The notes: generated by a model not told the origin, from the letters alone. Counted from the first letter of the stretch, positions 14,889 to 23,162 are shown. The stretch: 26,475 nucleotides of DNA from CAZFLY01 sp964519995 (GCA_964519995.1 CAZFLY010000041.1:1-26475); one strand, 5' to 3'. Numbers and translations: made by a program.

Positions 14889-16340
14889 ATGACACAGGCA
14901 GATATCGGCCTTATCGGTTTGGCAGTAATGGGTAAGAATCTCATACTTAACATGGAAAGCAAGGGGTTCACCGTTGCGTGTTACAACCGCACCGTATCGA
15001 AAGTTGACAACTTCATCAACGGCCGTGCCAAAAGCAAAAATATTATTGGCTGCCCTTCTATTGAGGAACTGATAGCAAATCTGAAGAAGCCTCGCAAAGT
15101 AATGCTTATGGTAAAGGCGGGTAAGCCTGTGGATGATTTCATCGAGCAGCTTCTGCCGCATCTTGAAGATGGTGACATCATCATCGATGGCGGCAATAGC
15201 CATTTTCCCGATACGATTCGCAGGACCCAATACGTCGAGAGCAAAGGCAAACTTTATATCGGCACCGGCGTATCAGGTGGCGAGGAAGGAGCGCTGCGTG
15301 GCCCATCGATTATGCCCGGCGGTTCGCCTGCGGCGTGGGAGCACGTAAAACCCATTTTTCAGAAAATTGCAGCGAGGGCCCCCGATGGTCAGCCGTGCTG
15401 TGAATGGATGGGAGAAAACGGAGCAGGCCATTTTGTGAAGATGACGCACAACGGCATCGAGTACGGCGATATGCAGATGATTTGTGAGACCTACCAGATG
15501 ATGAAACAAGGCCTGGATATGACCAACCGGGAAATGCACGAGGTCTTTGTCGAGTGGAACAAGGGTGAACTCAACTCATATCTCATCGAGATAACCGGTG
15601 ACATACTCGCCTACAAGGATGAAGGCGGAAACGAGGTTATTGACATTATACTTGATACCGCCGGCCAGAAAGGAACCGGCAAATGGACCGTGATTGAAAC
15701 GCTTAATCTTGGCCAGCCTCTGACGCTCATCGGTGAGGCTGTTTTTGCTCGCTGTCTCTCGGCTCTAAAAGAAGAACGCTTTGCAGCATCGAAGGTCCTC
15801 AAAGGACCAAAGGCAAAGTTCAGAGGCGATAGAAGTAAATTCATCGAGGACCTGCGAAAAGCATTGTACGCATCAAAGATTGTCAGCTATGCGCAGGGCT
15901 ATCAGCTAATGCGCGCCGCAGCACAAGAGTACAAGTGGAATCTGAACTATGGCGGCATTGCATCAATTTGGCGAGGAGGCTGCATCATCCGTTCTGTGTT
16001 TCTTACCAAAATAAAAGATGCCTTCGACAAAAATCCTGATCTGGAAAATCTGCTGCTTGACCCGTTCTTCAAACGTGCCGTCCAAAAAGGCCAGACTTCC
16101 TGGCGACGGGTGGTTAATACAGCTTTCAAGCTCGGCATCCCGGTGCCTGCGATGAGTTCAGCTCTGGCGTACTATGACGGGTATCGTTCGGCGAGATTAC
16201 CGGCTAATCTACTGCAAGCCCAAAGAGATTACTTTGGTGCGCACACTTACGAACGTGTGGATAAGCCGCGAGGTGAATCCTTCCATACGAATTGGACAGG
16301 AAGGGGCGGAGAAACATCAGCCTCAACCTACATTGTCTAA
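14889..16340 (+). CDS. gnd: 6-phosphogluconate dehydrogenase, decarboxylating
   Basis: 483 residues, the normal length of the long (dimeric) form. Oxidises 6-phosphogluconate to ribulose 5-phosphate, CO2 and NAD(P)H in the oxidative pentose phosphate pathway. N-terminal Rossmann domain with GLAVMGKNLILNM (10-22) and CYNRT (31-35), where Asn-Arg-Thr fits NADP binding; then IIDGGNSHFPDTIRR, VSGGEEGALRGPSIMPGG and the catalytic VKMTHNGIEYGDMQ; the all-helical C-terminal domain includes GTGKWT and a tail ending SFHTNWTGRGG. A GGAG precedes the ATG. It closes the plus-strand carbon block and faces the minus-strand CBS gene 42 bases away. Confidence 0.97.
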   Translation: MTQADIGLIGLAVMGKNLILNMESKGFTVACYNRTVSKVDNFINGRAKSKNIIGCPSIEELIANLKKPRKVMLMVKAGKPVDDFIEQLLPHLEDGDIIIDGGNSHFPDTIRRTQYVESKGKLYIGTGVSGGEEGALRGPSIMPGGSPAAWEHVKPIFQKIAARAPDGQPCCEWMGENGAGHFVKMTHNGIEYGDMQMICETYQMMKQGLDMTNREMHEVFVEWNKGELNSYLIEITGDILAYKDEGGNEVIDIILDTAGQKGTGKWTVIETLNLGQPLTLIGEAVFARCLSALKEERFAASKVLKGPKAKFRGDRSKFIEDLRKALYASKIVSYAQGYQLMRAAAQEYKWNLNYGGIASIWRGGCIIRSVFLTKIKDAFDKNPDLENLLLDPFFKRAVQKGQTSWRRVVNTAFKLGIPVPAMSSALAYYDGYRSARLPANLLQAQRDYFGAHTYERVDKPRGESFHTNWTGRGGETSASTYIV

Positions 16341-16362
16341 GCTGCCGCTGCCATAGAAGCTC

Positions 16363-16376
16363 GCACCTTTTGGTGC
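16363..16376. terminator. short hairpin between convergent genes
   Basis: GCACC/GGTGC with a TTTT loop, between the stops of gnd and the CBS-domain gene. The stem is only five base pairs and there is no clear T tract, so terminator function is uncertain. Confidence 0.35.
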
Positions 16377-16382
16377 AAGGAT

Positions 16383-17261
16383 TTAGTTCGTTCGCCTGTG
16401 CTTGAAAATCGTCGACTTGTTCTTGAGAACGTACAGGATGATGTCTGTCCTGCTGATAATGCCGACCAATTTACCTTGGGCTAATATCGGTACTCTGCGG
16501 AAATTGTTGTTTATCAGACAATCACAAATGTCAAAAAGGCTGTCGTCCTGGTTGAAACTGACGACATCGTCGGTCATGAAGTCCTCTACATTACCGGCAG
16601 CGTCCTGGGAACTGTACAACAGTTTAAGCATATCCTTTTCTGATATGATGCCAACCAGATTCATGTAGTCATCAACAACAGGCAGACCGGTGACATCTCT
16701 CATCGCAATCAATTCCATAGCTTCATATACAGGTGTATCTTTTCTGACAGTAAGCAGGCCACACTTCATGACATGTTTTGCCAGAAGGTTGTTATCTGCT
16801 GTTGGCTTTCCGTCGGAAGAGGTTTGCGGTCTGAATCTATGTATGTTGGCCTTGATAAGATCGGACCGGCTGATGAGGCCTGCCAATTTCCCTTCGTGCA
16901 AAATGGGGACTCTTCGGAAACTGTTGTTTATCAGGCAATCGCAAATATCAGAAATACTGTCTTCGACGCTGAAGCTGACAATATTGGTCGTCATATAATC
17001 ATCGACGGTACCCTGCAGATATTCTATATCATAGAGCAGTTTTAGGACGTCCTTTTCCGAAATCATACCCACCAGACCTGTCTCGTCGACAACGGGCAAA
17101 CCGCTTATGTGCTTCTCAGCCATTATGCCAATGGCCTTATAGACGGATTCACCCTTTTTCACACTGACGACGCCGTATTGAGCTATATCGCTCGCTTTTT
17201 GTGGAAAGTCTGTTTGAAGTAACGTCACGTTATCGGTCGATTGATCGTTGAATTCAGTCAT
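16383..17261 (-). CDS. protein with four CBS domains
   Basis: 292 residues made only of two tandem CBS pairs (Bateman modules), at roughly 23-145 and 163-285. CBS pairs bind adenosyl ligands (AMP, ATP, SAM, NADH) and act as sensors or regulators. Each module has the order SGLPVVD/TGLPVVD, GMISEKDVLKLLY/GIISEKDMLKLLY, YMT/FMT, DICDCLINN and FRRVPIL. The two halves are very similar and the likeness is visible in the DNA, which points to a fairly recent internal duplication. No catalytic or membrane domain is attached, so it probably regulates another protein. GGAG lies ahead of the ATG. It is convergent with gnd and not obviously in an operon. Confidence 0.9.
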   Translation of the reverse strand: MTEFNDQSTDNVTLLQTDFPQKASDIAQYGVVSVKKGESVYKAIGIMAEKHISGLPVVDETGLVGMISEKDVLKLLYDIEYLQGTVDDYMTTNIVSFSVEDSISDICDCLINNSFRRVPILHEGKLAGLISRSDLIKANIHRFRPQTSSDGKPTADNNLLAKHVMKCGLLTVRKDTPVYEAMELIAMRDVTGLPVVDDYMNLVGIISEKDMLKLLYSSQDAAGNVEDFMTDDVVSFNQDDSLFDICDCLINNNFRRVPILAQGKLVGIISRTDIILYVLKNKSTIFKHRRTN

Positions 17262-17529
17262 GGCAGTTCTCCAAAAGAACTTTTTTTTACCTATTTATTA
17301 GGCTATTTTTGGCTTTTATGGCATCCACTATATGCCGACAGATTTCAGAGGAATTTTATCGACCAAGTGGCGATGTCACTTTATGCAGCAATTGCAATTG
17401 GTCATGACGGTACTGACAATAGTTTCTATATGTCCGATATTATTGATGTCGTTGGCAGTTCACATTTAGCCCCGGCCTTGACTCGACTGAGCCCGCTGAA
17501 ATCTGGCCGGGATTTTTGTTCCTCAATTT

Positions 17530-17595
17530 GTCATTGCGAGGAGCGAAGCGACGTGGCAATCTCGCCATTGTCGTTCCCGCGAAGGCGGGAATCTA
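17530..17595. repeat. two dispersed palindromic repeats in tandem
   Basis: Positions 17530-17563 read GTCATTGCGAGGAGCGAAGC and on to CAATCTC. Positions 17569-17595 hold the second type with a perfect hairpin TTCCCGC/GCGGGAA (17574-17580/17585-17591). Both kinds recur at 20922-21044. They lie in the 331-base gap between two minus-strand genes, and the last three bases form the stop codon of the upstream gene. The rest of the gap, 17262-17529, is the leader region of the CBS gene and shows no gene. Confidence 0.75.
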
Positions 17596-18483
17596 TTCCT
17601 TTTTCAAAAGCATCATGTCCTTTGTAATGGGCACAGTGTCAAAAGCGTCTGGAGTCATAATTTCTACCTTAAAGTTCGCCATCTGTTTCCCGGGTACGTC
17701 ATGCCAGTATGGAACCTTTGAAATAAGGAGAAACTCCACTCGGTGAAAGCCCTTCTTAAGATCACATACACCTTGGCCTACTGGCTCGCTGCTAACTTCT
17801 ACGATATCAACGTTTCCTATTGTCAACTTACACGCGTTCTGGTGCCGGTCGAAGATACCAGAATCACAGAAATGAATAAGGGTGAATCCATATTTGCCAG
17901 CCTTTTTAGCTTCGTAGTAAAATGAGAACTTAGCAACGTAAGGGGAATTTCTACCGACTTTCGAGGCATGGTCTGGTAGAGGGAAAAAACCCGAGTAGGC
18001 AAGGTCGCGCTTCCAATATGTCCTGATAACAGGCAAATCCGGAATTTCCCTCTTCTCTGGGTCTATCTTAAAGATTTCCAAAAGTGCTGCACCAGGTTCA
18101 TAAACGCTTTTGTCTTTTTGCTTTCCCTCAAGGATCTTTTGCCCAACTTCACCTTCTTTCTGAGAGGGCTTTGGAGGAATTTGGATGCTGTACTCCTTGA
18201 TCTTCGTTAGTATTTCCAAGACTTTGCCATAAATTTTGATCTTCTTGGCCTCCTCAAGCGACTGGGCAGATTCAAGATATGCGCCTAACATCTTAGCCTG
18301 CGCAAGAAAAGTCTCACTAGTAACAAGATCGCTGTGCAGATCCATAATTTCAAGCAATATTTCATCAGAGCTTTTCCGGCTGACTTGCCCCTGAATAGGC
18401 TCCCCAGCAAGGGACAATAAAACTATTGGGATAATTAAAGTAAATGCAACTAAGCGAATTCCGGTTAGTTTTTTGAGATTCAT
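17593..18483 (-). CDS. secreted protein of unknown function
   Basis: 296 residues. The N-terminus (LVAFTLIIPIVLLSLAGEPIQGQ, split here as a hydrophobic core near 11-25 and a cleavage-type site near 33) is a likely signal peptide. Then comes a helical region (about 36-110), a Lys/Glu-rich linker, and a beta-rich C-terminal half with FSFYYEAKKAGKYGFTL, KLTIGNVDIVE and LKKGFHRVEFLLI. That pattern resembles PA14-like or carbohydrate-binding beta sandwiches, but the match is loose. The TAG stop lies inside the palindromic repeat at 17569-17595, so the repeat may have trimmed or replaced the original C-terminus. It follows the single-TM tail protein by 18 bases and is probably co-transcribed with it. 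Confidence 0.65.
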   Translation of the reverse strand: MNLKKLTGIRLVAFTLIIPIVLLSLAGEPIQGQVSRKSSDEILLEIMDLHSDLVTSETFLAQAKMLGAYLESAQSLEEAKKIKIYGKVLEILTKIKEYSIQIPPKPSQKEGEVGQKILEGKQKDKSVYEPGAALLEIFKIDPEKREIPDLPVIRTYWKRDLAYSGFFPLPDHASKVGRNSPYVAKFSFYYEAKKAGKYGFTLIHFCDSGIFDRHQNACKLTIGNVDIVEVSSEPVGQGVCDLKKGFHRVEFLLISKVPYWHDVPGKQMANFKVEIMTPDAFDTVPITKDMMLLKKE

Positions 18484-18501
18484 AGGATATTACCTTTCAA
18501 T

Positions 18502-18936
18502 TTATTGATCTTCTGGTTCAATCGGCTTTTCCTTCCTCTTAATAATATCCGGCTTTTTCGGCTCATTCACTTCTGCAGTAGTTTCCTCCGGCTGGATTAT
18601 CTCTTCAGGAATCTTTATAATCGGCGATGATTGTGTCCGATCAACATCCCCATTTTTTCCCTCCGGCTCAATCGTTTTTTCATCTTTCTTTAGAAGACTA
18701 TTAGGCCCGCTTGTGACAATTGCATCAGAGGAATCACCAATTGCTTCATGTGTAGTGGAGACCCTTGTGCTTTCGCCTAAATCGCTAAACATTTTATTTA
18801 TAAAAGGAACCCATAACGGGGTTGTCAAAAGTGCTGCAACTAACATAAAACCACCAGTTATCAGTGCAGCTTGAATTGTACGATTTTGGTACCACTTTTC
18901 GGCATCGGCGCGAATGTTCTGCCGAGATCTCCTCAT
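18502..18936 (-). CDS. single-TM protein with acidic Pro/Glu-rich tail
   Basis: 144 residues: a basic cytoplasmic start (MRRSRQNIRADAEKWYQNR), one membrane segment at about 22-46 (ALITGGFMLVAALLTTPLWVPFI), then a low-complexity tail rich in Glu, Pro, Lys and Ile with repeats such as KTIEPE, EIIQPEE and KPIEPE. Such tails usually span the periplasm or tether a protein. GGGAG lies nine bases before the ATG. Paired with the secreted protein downstream, so the two may work together in the envelope. No family recognised. Confidence 0.65.
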   Translation of the reverse strand: MRRSRQNIRADAEKWYQNRTIQAALITGGFMLVAALLTTPLWVPFINKMFSDLGESTRVSTTHEAIGDSSDAIVTSGPNSLLKKDEKTIEPEGKNGDVDRTQSSPIIKIPEEIIQPEETTAEVNEPKKPDIIKRKEKPIEPEDQ

Positions 18937-19104
18937 GTGCTATTTCTCCCTTTTTCAATTCTCAGTGGGAGCTCAATTCCCGGTTAAATTATACCGTGTC
19001 CGGCACCAACGTAAAGAATTGTTTTGGCCGTTCTCTCTACGACCAAAGCCAACACGCCACGGTTGAGAGCAAGATCGTTCACGTATGGAAATAAAGGAAA
19101 GGTC

Positions 19105-19144
19105 ACCGATTGTATTTGTATCGGTCAAATTTATGTGTTATTTT
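19105..19144 (+). promoter_or_regulatory. promoter candidate with operator-like inverted repeat
   Basis: TTGTAT (19116-19121), 17-bp spacer, TATTTT (19139-19144). The inverted repeat ACCGAT/ATCGGT (19105-19110/19120-19125) overlaps the -35 box, as a repressor site would. It would drive the small membrane protein gene and uxaC. Confidence 0.4.
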
Positions 19145-19216
19145 ACGACACAAATGGTACCCGTAGCGTTTTGAACGGAAACATCCGGCGGACATATATA
19201 GAGAAAGGAAGTGGCC

Positions 19217-19453
19217 GTGTTCAAAACAGTCATGATAATAGCGGCAGTAGCTCTGGCGATCGGCTGGGCCATCTACGGTATCTATGAACACAAGATGCGA
19301 CAGGAAGAAAAGAAGCACCCCCGTCAGCCATCGGAACGGCTACGGAAGACCCGAAGTGAAATTGCCGACTGGGCAAAGAAAATGGCTGAATTTGAACCAC
19401 CCAAACGCAAGAAAACCGGTCAAGGCAATCAACAGCAAGATAACAAGTCGTGA
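19217..19453 (+). CDS. small single-TM protein upstream of uxaC
   Basis: 78 residues. A membrane segment at about 2-22 (FKTVMIIAAVALAIGWAIYGI) is followed by a basic, helical, charged tail (HKMRQEEKKHPRQPSERLRK onward) ending in a polar Gln/Asn/Lys stretch. The GTG at 19217 has AGGAA six bases upstream and is preferred to the in-frame GTG two codons earlier, which abuts the ribosome site. It ends 41 bases before uxaC and is probably co-transcribed. No family recognised and no link to uronate metabolism visible beyond position. Confidence 0.6.
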   Translation: MFKTVMIIAAVALAIGWAIYGIYEHKMRQEEKKHPRQPSERLRKTRSEIADWAKKMAEFEPPKRKKTGQGNQQQDNKS

Positions 19454-19494
19454 ACCTGAACATCGTATATGAACCTATTGTGTGAGGAGAACCA

Positions 19495-20910
19495 ATGTCC
19501 AAGCAGTTCATGACAGAAGACTTTCTCCTGCAGACTAAAACTGCAAAAGTCCTTTATCACGAGCACGCTGAGAAAATGCCCATATATGATTACCACTGTC
19601 ACTTGCCTGCTCAACAGATTGCCGAGGATCATAGGTTCGAGAATCTCACGCAGGCCTGGCTGTACGGTGACCACTACAAGTGGCGTGCGATGCGTACAAA
19701 TGGTGTGGTTGAAAGATTCGTCACCGGTGATGCGAGCGACCCCGAAAAGTTCGAAAAATGGGCGACAACTGTTCCCTATTGTCTTGGTAATCCTCTTTAT
19801 CACTGGACGCATCTTGAGCTAAAGAGGTACTTCGGCATAGCAAGTAAACTCCTCGGACCTGATACTGCTGTAGAGATCTACAATACGTGCAGCGAGATGC
19901 TGAGAACCGCCGAATTTAGCGTTCGCAACATCATGCGAAAGATGAATGTGAAGCTGGTCTGCACAACGGAAGATCCTCTCGATTCGCTCGGGCACCATAA
20001 GAAGATTCGACAGGATGGTTTTGAGATCAAGGTGCATACGGCCTGGCGACCGGATAAAGCTATGGCGGTTGAGGATGTCACTGCCCTAAACCAATGGATT
20101 GACAGACTCGAAGAAGCAACGGATATGGAAATAAAAGGCTTTGGCTCCTATATCGAGGCGCTCCGCAAACGGCACGACTATTTTCACCAAAACGGCTGTC
20201 GCCTTTCAGACCACGGTCTGGAAACCGTTGATGCAGAAGACTACACAGACAGTGAAATAAAAGATGTTTTTGCCAAGATAAGAGCGGCAAAGGCTCTGGA
20301 CCATAGCGAAAAACTCAAATTCAAATCTGCAATGATGACTGAATTGGCGTTAATGGACGCAGAAGCCGGCTGGGTTCAGCAGCTTCACCTCGGTGCTTTG
20401 CGAAACAATAATACACGCCTATTCAGGGCTCTCGGCCCCGACGTCGGCTGTGATTCGATGACCGATCTTGAGGTTGCTCAGCCGTTGGCCAAATTTCTCG
20501 ATCGGCTCGATTCTATGAACAAATTGCCTAAAACTATTCTATACAATCTCAATCCGAAGGATAACGCTGTTCTTGCCACGATGATCGGCAATTTCCAGGA
20601 CGGCTCGGCACCGGGAAAGATGCAGTATGGCTCTGCGTGGTGGTTCCTCGACCAAAAGGACGGAATGGAAGAGCAGATGCGAGTATTGTCAAATATGGGT
20701 TTGCTTAGCCGATTCGTTGGAATGCTAACTGATTCGCGGAGCTTTCTGTCATATCCGAGACACGAATATTTCAGAAGGGTGCTTTGTAACATGCTCGGCG
20801 ATGATGTCGAAGCAGGTCTTTTACCGAACGATTTAGAGTTGCTGGGAAGAATGGTCGAGGACATCTGTTTCAATAACGCCAAAGAGTACTTTACTATGGA
20901 ACTTGATTGA
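19495..20910 (+). CDS. uxaC: glucuronate (uronate) isomerase
   Basis: 471 residues, the usual length of UxaC, an amidohydrolase-superfamily enzyme that converts D-glucuronate to D-fructuronate and D-galacturonate to D-tagaturonate in the cytoplasm. Starts MSKQFMTEDFLLQT, typical of the family; metal-binding YDYHCHLP (31-38, His34 and His36); LCTTEDPLDSLGHH-type segment at about 154-168 (seen as VCTTEDPLDSLGHH); LGALRNNNTR; ILYNLNPKDN; GSAWWFLDQKDGMEEQM; and a C-terminal SFLSYPRHEYFRRVLCN block. GAGGAG lies just before the ATG. The classic partners UxuA and KdgK/KdgA are absent from the window, whereas the candidate reductase and epimerase lie about 6-9 kb upstream on the same strand. Confidence 0.96.
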   Translation: MSKQFMTEDFLLQTKTAKVLYHEHAEKMPIYDYHCHLPAQQIAEDHRFENLTQAWLYGDHYKWRAMRTNGVVERFVTGDASDPEKFEKWATTVPYCLGNPLYHWTHLELKRYFGIASKLLGPDTAVEIYNTCSEMLRTAEFSVRNIMRKMNVKLVCTTEDPLDSLGHHKKIRQDGFEIKVHTAWRPDKAMAVEDVTALNQWIDRLEEATDMEIKGFGSYIEALRKRHDYFHQNGCRLSDHGLETVDAEDYTDSEIKDVFAKIRAAKALDHSEKLKFKSAMMTELALMDAEAGWVQQLHLGALRNNNTRLFRALGPDVGCDSMTDLEVAQPLAKFLDRLDSMNKLPKTILYNLNPKDNAVLATMIGNFQDGSAPGKMQYGSAWWFLDQKDGMEEQMRVLSNMGLLSRFVGMLTDSRSFLSYPRHEYFRRVLCNMLGDDVEAGLLPNDLELLGRMVEDICFNNAKEYFTMELD

Positions 20911-20921
20911 CAGGCCCCTTC

Positions 20922-20950
20922 TGTCATTCTGAGGCGAAGCCGAAGAATCT
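20922..20950. repeat. dispersed repeat, TCATTCTGAGG type
   Basis: TGTCATTCTGAGGCGAAGCC followed by GAAGAATCT: the same TCATT...GAAGC...AATCT layout as at 1-58 (reverse strand) and 17530-17563. It begins 11 bases after the uxaC stop. Confidence 0.65.
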
Positions 20951-20979
20951 ATCTAGTATCTGTTGCGGATACTGGTTTT

Positions 20980-21044
20980 TGTCATTCCCGCGCAGGCGGG
21001 AATCCAGTTTTTCGACCTGGATACCTGCTTCCGCAGGTATGACA
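20980..21044. repeat. paired REP-like palindrome
   Basis: Left arm 20980-21007 and right arm 21017-21044 are inverted copies matching at 22 of 28 positions around a 9-nt loop, both ending in TGTCAT outward. Each arm also folds on its own (CCCGC/GCGGG, ACCTGC/GCAGGT). The left arm matches the second repeat at 17569-17595. This two-headed layout resembles REP/BIME or small MITE elements. The rest of the gap to 21266 shows no gene. Confidence 0.75.
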
Positions 21045-21266
21045 TTTTCGTTTTTACTCTTTCCGCAATGGAATCTGGATATTGTAATTGCCTTTAGAGC
21101 TTCTTTCAATTTACGGATTCTGCACATAATGTATAATGTCCTCTTGGGGATGCCTTACGGTACTTGATTGTGGAAAAGAATTCAGAATATGGAATGTAAG
21201 GTGTGCCTTTAGCTCATCATTTCTCTGAATAAGTTGTAAAAAAAATGTGACCCTTATTATTCGTCA

Positions 21267-22910
21267 TTATTGTTGGGCTATTATTTTTTTACTATGGACA
21301 ACAAATTCAAGAAAGTCCAAGAATTTGATACTAAGAATCAAAATGCCTTTGAATACAGTAGATAAAGACTGGTTGTCCACATTAAATTCTTTAGCAATTT
21401 TTTGATAGTTATTGCCCTTCCGGTGTGCTGTGCCAGCAGATCTTAAATTCTGTAAGTTTCTCAAGAATTGAATATGGCTTTCATATCCTGAAAACCCGCA
21501 CATTTGCAATATTCGTTCAAGTCGTAAAATGCCACTTTTAATCTCATTTCTTTCAGATGCCGGAATTAATTTATTAAACTCCTTTTCGTTCAGTGAATCT
21601 ACAAGGATTTTTGTTAAGGCAAGAATCAGATCGTCAAAATCTTTTTGTTCGTCCGTTGAAGGAACCCGTATTGCTTTCAGATAATGAAAATCTTTTTGGG
21701 CTAATGGCAACAAGATTTGCCACCCTAAGGACTTTTTGCATTCACTTTGAACTCTATCATAAAGCTTTCGAAACTCATGTTCTGGTCTATCTGAGTCAAT
21801 AGCCTGAGCAAGTATCTGGCGGCGGAAATAGGTTTCACTTACTCCGCCGGTAGGAGGTATATTGAAACTACGCCAATGTAATTGCTCCTCATATGGTAAA
21901 TCACGGCCTAAGTCTCCAAGCCAAGCAGCAACGCGATCATCAAAATGGTTATCGATGCCAACACACCAAAGTGATCCGCAATACAATACGCCACTATCTA
22001 CAGAGTATTTGTTTGGTTGCTGATAATATTTATCTAATACTTGCTTGCGGAATTGGACAGGTGTCAAATAATGTGGTGCATCTGGATTAGCTCCGAAATT
22101 ATTGGCTAATTCCCCAGGATCGGAGGTGTGAATAATTTCATTTCCGTTTTCATCTAAGCCAATAATAAAATCAACATATTTCTTTGGCTCTTTTTTGGTA
22201 AAACCCCACAAGCCGCTTTTTTCTTTCGGTAAAGGGGGGATTAGACGTTTTCCAAGTAATCGACTAAACGCTCGGTCGGTACCACGACAACCTAAATCTC
22301 CATAAAAAAGTCCCCAGCAAAATAAGTCGCCACGATTTTCCTCACTCCCTTTTTCTAGCCCAAGTTCTTCAAGTGTATATACAGAATGCTCACGATAATC
22401 AAATTGGAGGGAAAGATACATTTCTTTAATAGCTAAGAACTGCCTGATTTCTTTAAGACGAATTTGAACACGGTTCGGTTCGACGATAGCTATCAGATAT
22501 TCGCTACCACTATCATCATATTTAAAATAACGATCCTGTTTACGGTCATGATATAATTGATGAAACAGCCGAAATTCCTCACTTATTTCCACATAATCCT
22601 CCTGCATACCATGAAATTCTCGGTCGATAACTAAGGGTTCAATACCACGATCATTACCGTAACGAAGATACGCAACTCGCTTGCTCTTGCCCTCATGATA
22701 TTCAACAGCACCAGGCATTCCCCAACCGTGCATGAAATCCCATGAAATATCAGCAAGACAGTTTTCAACCTTCGACACAGGAATGAAAGCACAGTATATA
22801 CCATCAGAGGAGTATACTGTAACCATCTCTGTCATAGTTATATCCCGATTAAGCCATGTTATCATTTTGGACTGACTCAATCGTTCTCGATCAGATTCGA
22901 TACTACTCAT
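21267..22910 (-). CDS. 547-residue protein of unknown function with C-terminal HEPN-like motif
   Basis: Not recognised as a named family. No signal peptide or membrane segment. The N-terminal half is a mixed alpha/beta region with aromatic-rich motifs (VSKVENCLADISWDFMHGWG; RFFH-type EFRLFHQLYHDRKQDRYFKY), the middle has FCWGLFYGDLGCRGTDRAFS and YLTPVQFRKQVLDKYY, followed by GVLYCGSLWCVGIDNHFDDRV-type beta strands, and the C-terminal part (about 400-547) is all helix. There LRNLQNLRSAGTAHRKG contains Arg490-x5-His496, which fits the RX4-6H signature of HEPN ribonucleases common in antiphage and toxin systems. The gene is AT-rich compared with its neighbours, stands alone, has a good promoter, and is flanked by repeats, all consistent with an acquired gene. 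A defence role is inference. Confidence 0.7.
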   Translation of the reverse strand: MSSIESDRERLSQSKMITWLNRDITMTEMVTVYSSDGIYCAFIPVSKVENCLADISWDFMHGWGMPGAVEYHEGKSKRVAYLRYGNDRGIEPLVIDREFHGMQEDYVEISEEFRLFHQLYHDRKQDRYFKYDDSGSEYLIAIVEPNRVQIRLKEIRQFLAIKEMYLSLQFDYREHSVYTLEELGLEKGSEENRGDLFCWGLFYGDLGCRGTDRAFSRLLGKRLIPPLPKEKSGLWGFTKKEPKKYVDFIIGLDENGNEIIHTSDPGELANNFGANPDAPHYLTPVQFRKQVLDKYYQQPNKYSVDSGVLYCGSLWCVGIDNHFDDRVAAWLGDLGRDLPYEEQLHWRSFNIPPTGGVSETYFRRQILAQAIDSDRPEHEFRKLYDRVQSECKKSLGWQILLPLAQKDFHYLKAIRVPSTDEQKDFDDLILALTKILVDSLNEKEFNKLIPASERNEIKSGILRLERILQMCGFSGYESHIQFLRNLQNLRSAGTAHRKGNNYQKIAKEFNVDNQSLSTVFKGILILSIKFLDFLEFVVHSKKIIAQQ

Positions 22911-23009
22911 TAGAACACCACTTATTTCTCTGTTTTATAAAGGTATCTGCCGGATAACGATGTTGATGGGCAAAGGTATAATTTTCTTCCGGTCTCTTTT
23001 AATAGCTTA

Positions 23010-23038
23010 ACTATAAATCTCCCCACACTTACTGTCAA
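23010..23038 (-). promoter_or_regulatory. sigma70-type promoter of the 547-residue protein gene
   Basis: On the minus strand, TTGACA (23038-23033), 17-bp spacer, TATAGT (23015-23010): full -35 and 5 of 6 -10 match. The leader to the ATG at 22910 would be about 90 bases. Nothing else is seen in 22911-23162. Confidence 0.65.
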
Positions 23039-23162
23039 ATTCCAAAACAAGAATCGGTAGTTGTAAATCAGAAATGCTTTAACTTTCTCGAAATAAGGTT
23101 TTTAAATAAGCTCACCGAGAATAGTCGAGAGGAAAAGGGGTCAGGAGCATTTTCTGAGGGAA

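Noticed and set aside
9044..20910. A single operon from phosphofructokinase to uxaC
   Set aside because: Three minus-strand genes (16383-18936) interrupt it and separate promoter candidates precede gnd and the uxaC pair; any co-regulation would be as a regulon.
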